From the NCBI RefSeq assembly GCF_900187265.1, contig NZ_LT906450.1, positions 3,091,444 to 3,155,443 of the forward strand: a stretch of DNA of 64,000 nt, in the 5' to 3' direction. The translations under genes and the position numbers were made by a program. The notes below the pieces were generated by a model, which was not told the DNA's origin, ran no database searches, and saw only the letters and a program-made list of their open reading frames with translations. This document shows, in pieces, positions 62,848 to 64,000 of the stretch. Every line of letters begins with the position of its first letter. The first letter of the stretch is position 1. The DNA is from Rhodococcus rhodochrous. Its GTDB lineage: Bacteria > Actinomycetota > Actinomycetes > Mycobacteriales > Mycobacteriaceae.

Positions 62848-64000
62848 TCAGCGGATGTTCGCGCCGACGGCGGCGATCATCCCCGAGGTGATCGCCGCGA
62901 GATCGTCGGCCGAGCAGATGTAGGGCGGCATCGCGTAGACGAGATTGCGGAACGGCCGCAGCCACACGCCGGCCGCCACGGCGGCATCGGTCGTCGCGCG
63001 CATGTCCACCGGTTCGGTGAGTTCGATCACGCCGATGCCTCCGAGGACGCGGACGTCCACAACCCCCGGCACCTCGCGTGCGGGGGCGAGTCCTTCGGTC
63101 AGACCGGTGTTCACCGCCGCCACCTCGGCACGCCAGTCGCGGGAGAGCAGCAGTTCGACCGCCGCGACGGCGACGGCGCACGCGAGCGGGTTGCCCATGA
63201 AGGTCGGGCCGTGCATCACACCGCCGCCCTCCCCCGCGCTGATCGCCTCGGCGACGGCCCGCGTACACAGCGTCGCGGCGAGGGTCATGTATCCGCCGGT
63301 GAGTGCCTTGCCCACGCACATCACGTCCGGGCTCACCTGCGCGTGATCGGCGGCGAAGAGTTCGCCGGTGCGCCCGAACCCGGTCGCGATCTCGTCGAAG
63401 ATCAGCACCAGTCCGTGCTCGTCGCACATCCTGCGCAGCTCGCGCAGATACCGCGGGTCGTGGAAACGCATGCCGCCGGCGCCCTGGACGACCGGCTCGA
63501 CGACGATCGCGGCGAGCTCGTCGACGTGCTCGAGCAGGACCGCCTCGAACTGCGCGACGTAGTCGGGATCGAACCGGTCCGGTGGGGCGGGGGCGAAGAC
63601 CTGTCGCGCGAGCATGTCGGTCCACAGCGCGTGCATGCCGCCGTCCGGGTCGCACACGCTCATCGGGGCGAAGGTGTCGCCGTGGTAGCCGCCGCGCCAG
63701 GTGAGCAGACGACGCCGTCCCGGTCGGCCGACGGCACGCTGGTACTGCACCGCCATCTTCACGGCCACTTCCACCGACACCGAACCCGAGTCGGCGAGGA
63801 AGACCGTGTCGAGACCGTCGGGCGTGATGTCGACGAGCAGTTCCGCGAGCCGCGCGGCGGGCTCGTGGGTGAGGCCGCCGAACATCACGTGGCTCATCCG
63901 GCCGAGCTGGTCGCGGACGGCGGCGTCGAGGACCGGATGCCCGTATCCGTGCACCGCGGCCCACCACGAACTCATGCCGTCGACCAGCTCACGACCGTCG
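62848..64000 (-). CDS. bioA: Adenosylmethionine-8-amino-7-oxononanoate aminotransferase (partial, N-terminus beyond window)
   Basis: The C-terminal 383 codons of BioA, the SAM-dependent aminotransferase of biotin synthesis. The PLP lysine lies in [37 protein letters not shown]-type [15 protein letters not shown] and [15 protein letters not shown] match mycobacterial BioA. Translation stays open to base 64000, with about 45 residues missing by comparison with the mycobacterial enzyme. An internal ATG at 63975 is not the true start. The order bioA-bioF-bioD equals M. tuberculosis. Confidence 0.95.
   Translation of the reverse strand, partial: DGRELVDGMSSWWAAVHGYGHPVLDAAVRDQLGRMSHVMFGGLTHEPAARLAELLVDITPDGLDTVFLADSGSVSVEVAVKMAVQYQRAVGRPGRRRLLTWRGGYHGDTFAPMSVCDPDGGMHALWTDMLARQVFAPAPPDRFDPDYVAQFEAVLLEHVDELAAIVVEPVVQGAGGMRFHDPRYLRELRRMCDEHGLVLIFDEIATGFGRTGELFAADHAQVSPDVMCVGKALTGGYMTLAATLCTRAVAEAISAGEGGGVMHGPTFMGNPLACAVAVAAVELLLSRDWRAEVAAVNTGLTEGLAPAREVPGVVDVRVLGGIGVIELTEPVDMRATTDAAVAAGVWLRPFRNLVYAMPPYICSADDLAAITSGMIAAVGANIR

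Noticed and set aside
63972-63975. ATG at 63975 as the bioA start
   Set aside because: It is the internal Met of MSSWW; the frame stays open to base 64000 and codes for conserved BioA residues upstream.

Overview
The window is a GC-rich actinobacterial chromosome segment with tightly packed genes, many 4-base start/stop overlaps (GTGA, ATGA) and frequent GTG starts. Gene content and order point to Rhodococcus, probably near R. ruber or R. pyridinivorans. Read right to left, the backbone follows the bio-nad-his-trp-lgt-pyk-tesB order of Mycobacterium tuberculosis. Rhodococcal traits are a 562-residue PHA synthase with a GA14-like phasin and a wax-ester/diacylglycerol acyltransferase.

Layout. 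1-2.4 kb: a sulfur-type uptake operon on the minus strand (oxygenase, metQ, start of metN) behind a 25-codon leader peptide ending in CCRCR. 2.5-3.7 kb: a DJ-1/PfpI-MarR pair. 3.6-13.3 kb, minus strand: tesB, pyk, a TM2 protein, lgt, trpA, trpB, trpC, a trp-region membrane protein and trpE. 13.4-18.3 kb: a LigB-type dioxygenase with divergent MarR, two acyl-CoA dehydrogenases, a tautomerase and a secreted cutinase-like hydrolase. 18.4-34.6 kb: the his genes in the order hisD-hisC-hisB-(small membrane protein-MFS)-hisH-(membrane protein)-[insert]-hisA-impA-hisF-hisI. The insert (about 21.2-29.2 kb) holds a UvrA-like ATPase, a WYL regulator, an NMT1-type ABC transporter and a second oxygenase. 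34.7-40.6 kb: XRE regulator, phaC, phasin, alpha/beta hydrolase, DUF2470 protein and WS/DGAT. 40.8-45.2 kb: nadC, nadB, nadA and a divergent Nudix-type NAD regulator. 45.2-48.8 kb: TetR/SDR pair, DinB-like protein, DUF488 protein and GNAT acetyltransferase. 48.8-50.8 kb: bsaP, bioB and divergent bioQ. 50.9-58.1 kb: a five-gene SWIM-DUF5691-MoxR-DUF5682-VWA operon. 58.1-60.8 kb: an MFS exporter and an iron-siderophore binding lipoprotein. 60.9-64 kb: bioD, bioF and most of bioA, which runs off the window.

How the parts work together. The bio genes form a visible regulon: two adjacent TTGAAC-N3-GTTCA boxes lie between bioB and bioQ, and a third lies before bioF. The nad operon and its regulator share a perfect 8-bp inverted repeat that touches a leaderless start. 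No trpF lies beside the trp genes, so HisA is probably the dual HisA/TrpF enzyme PriA. The least understood unit is the SWIM-MoxR-VWA operon. All five genes overlap by 4 bases, and DUF5682 carries His/Glu/His motifs in the order seen in TIKI/TraB/EreA-type hydrolases. That suggests a chaperone-linked hydrolase machine of unknown target. The leader peptide before the oxygenase-metQN operon is a good candidate for cysteine-sensing attenuation.

Limits: no similarity search was possible. Starts, operators and promoters are read by eye, and functions rest on recognised motifs and context.
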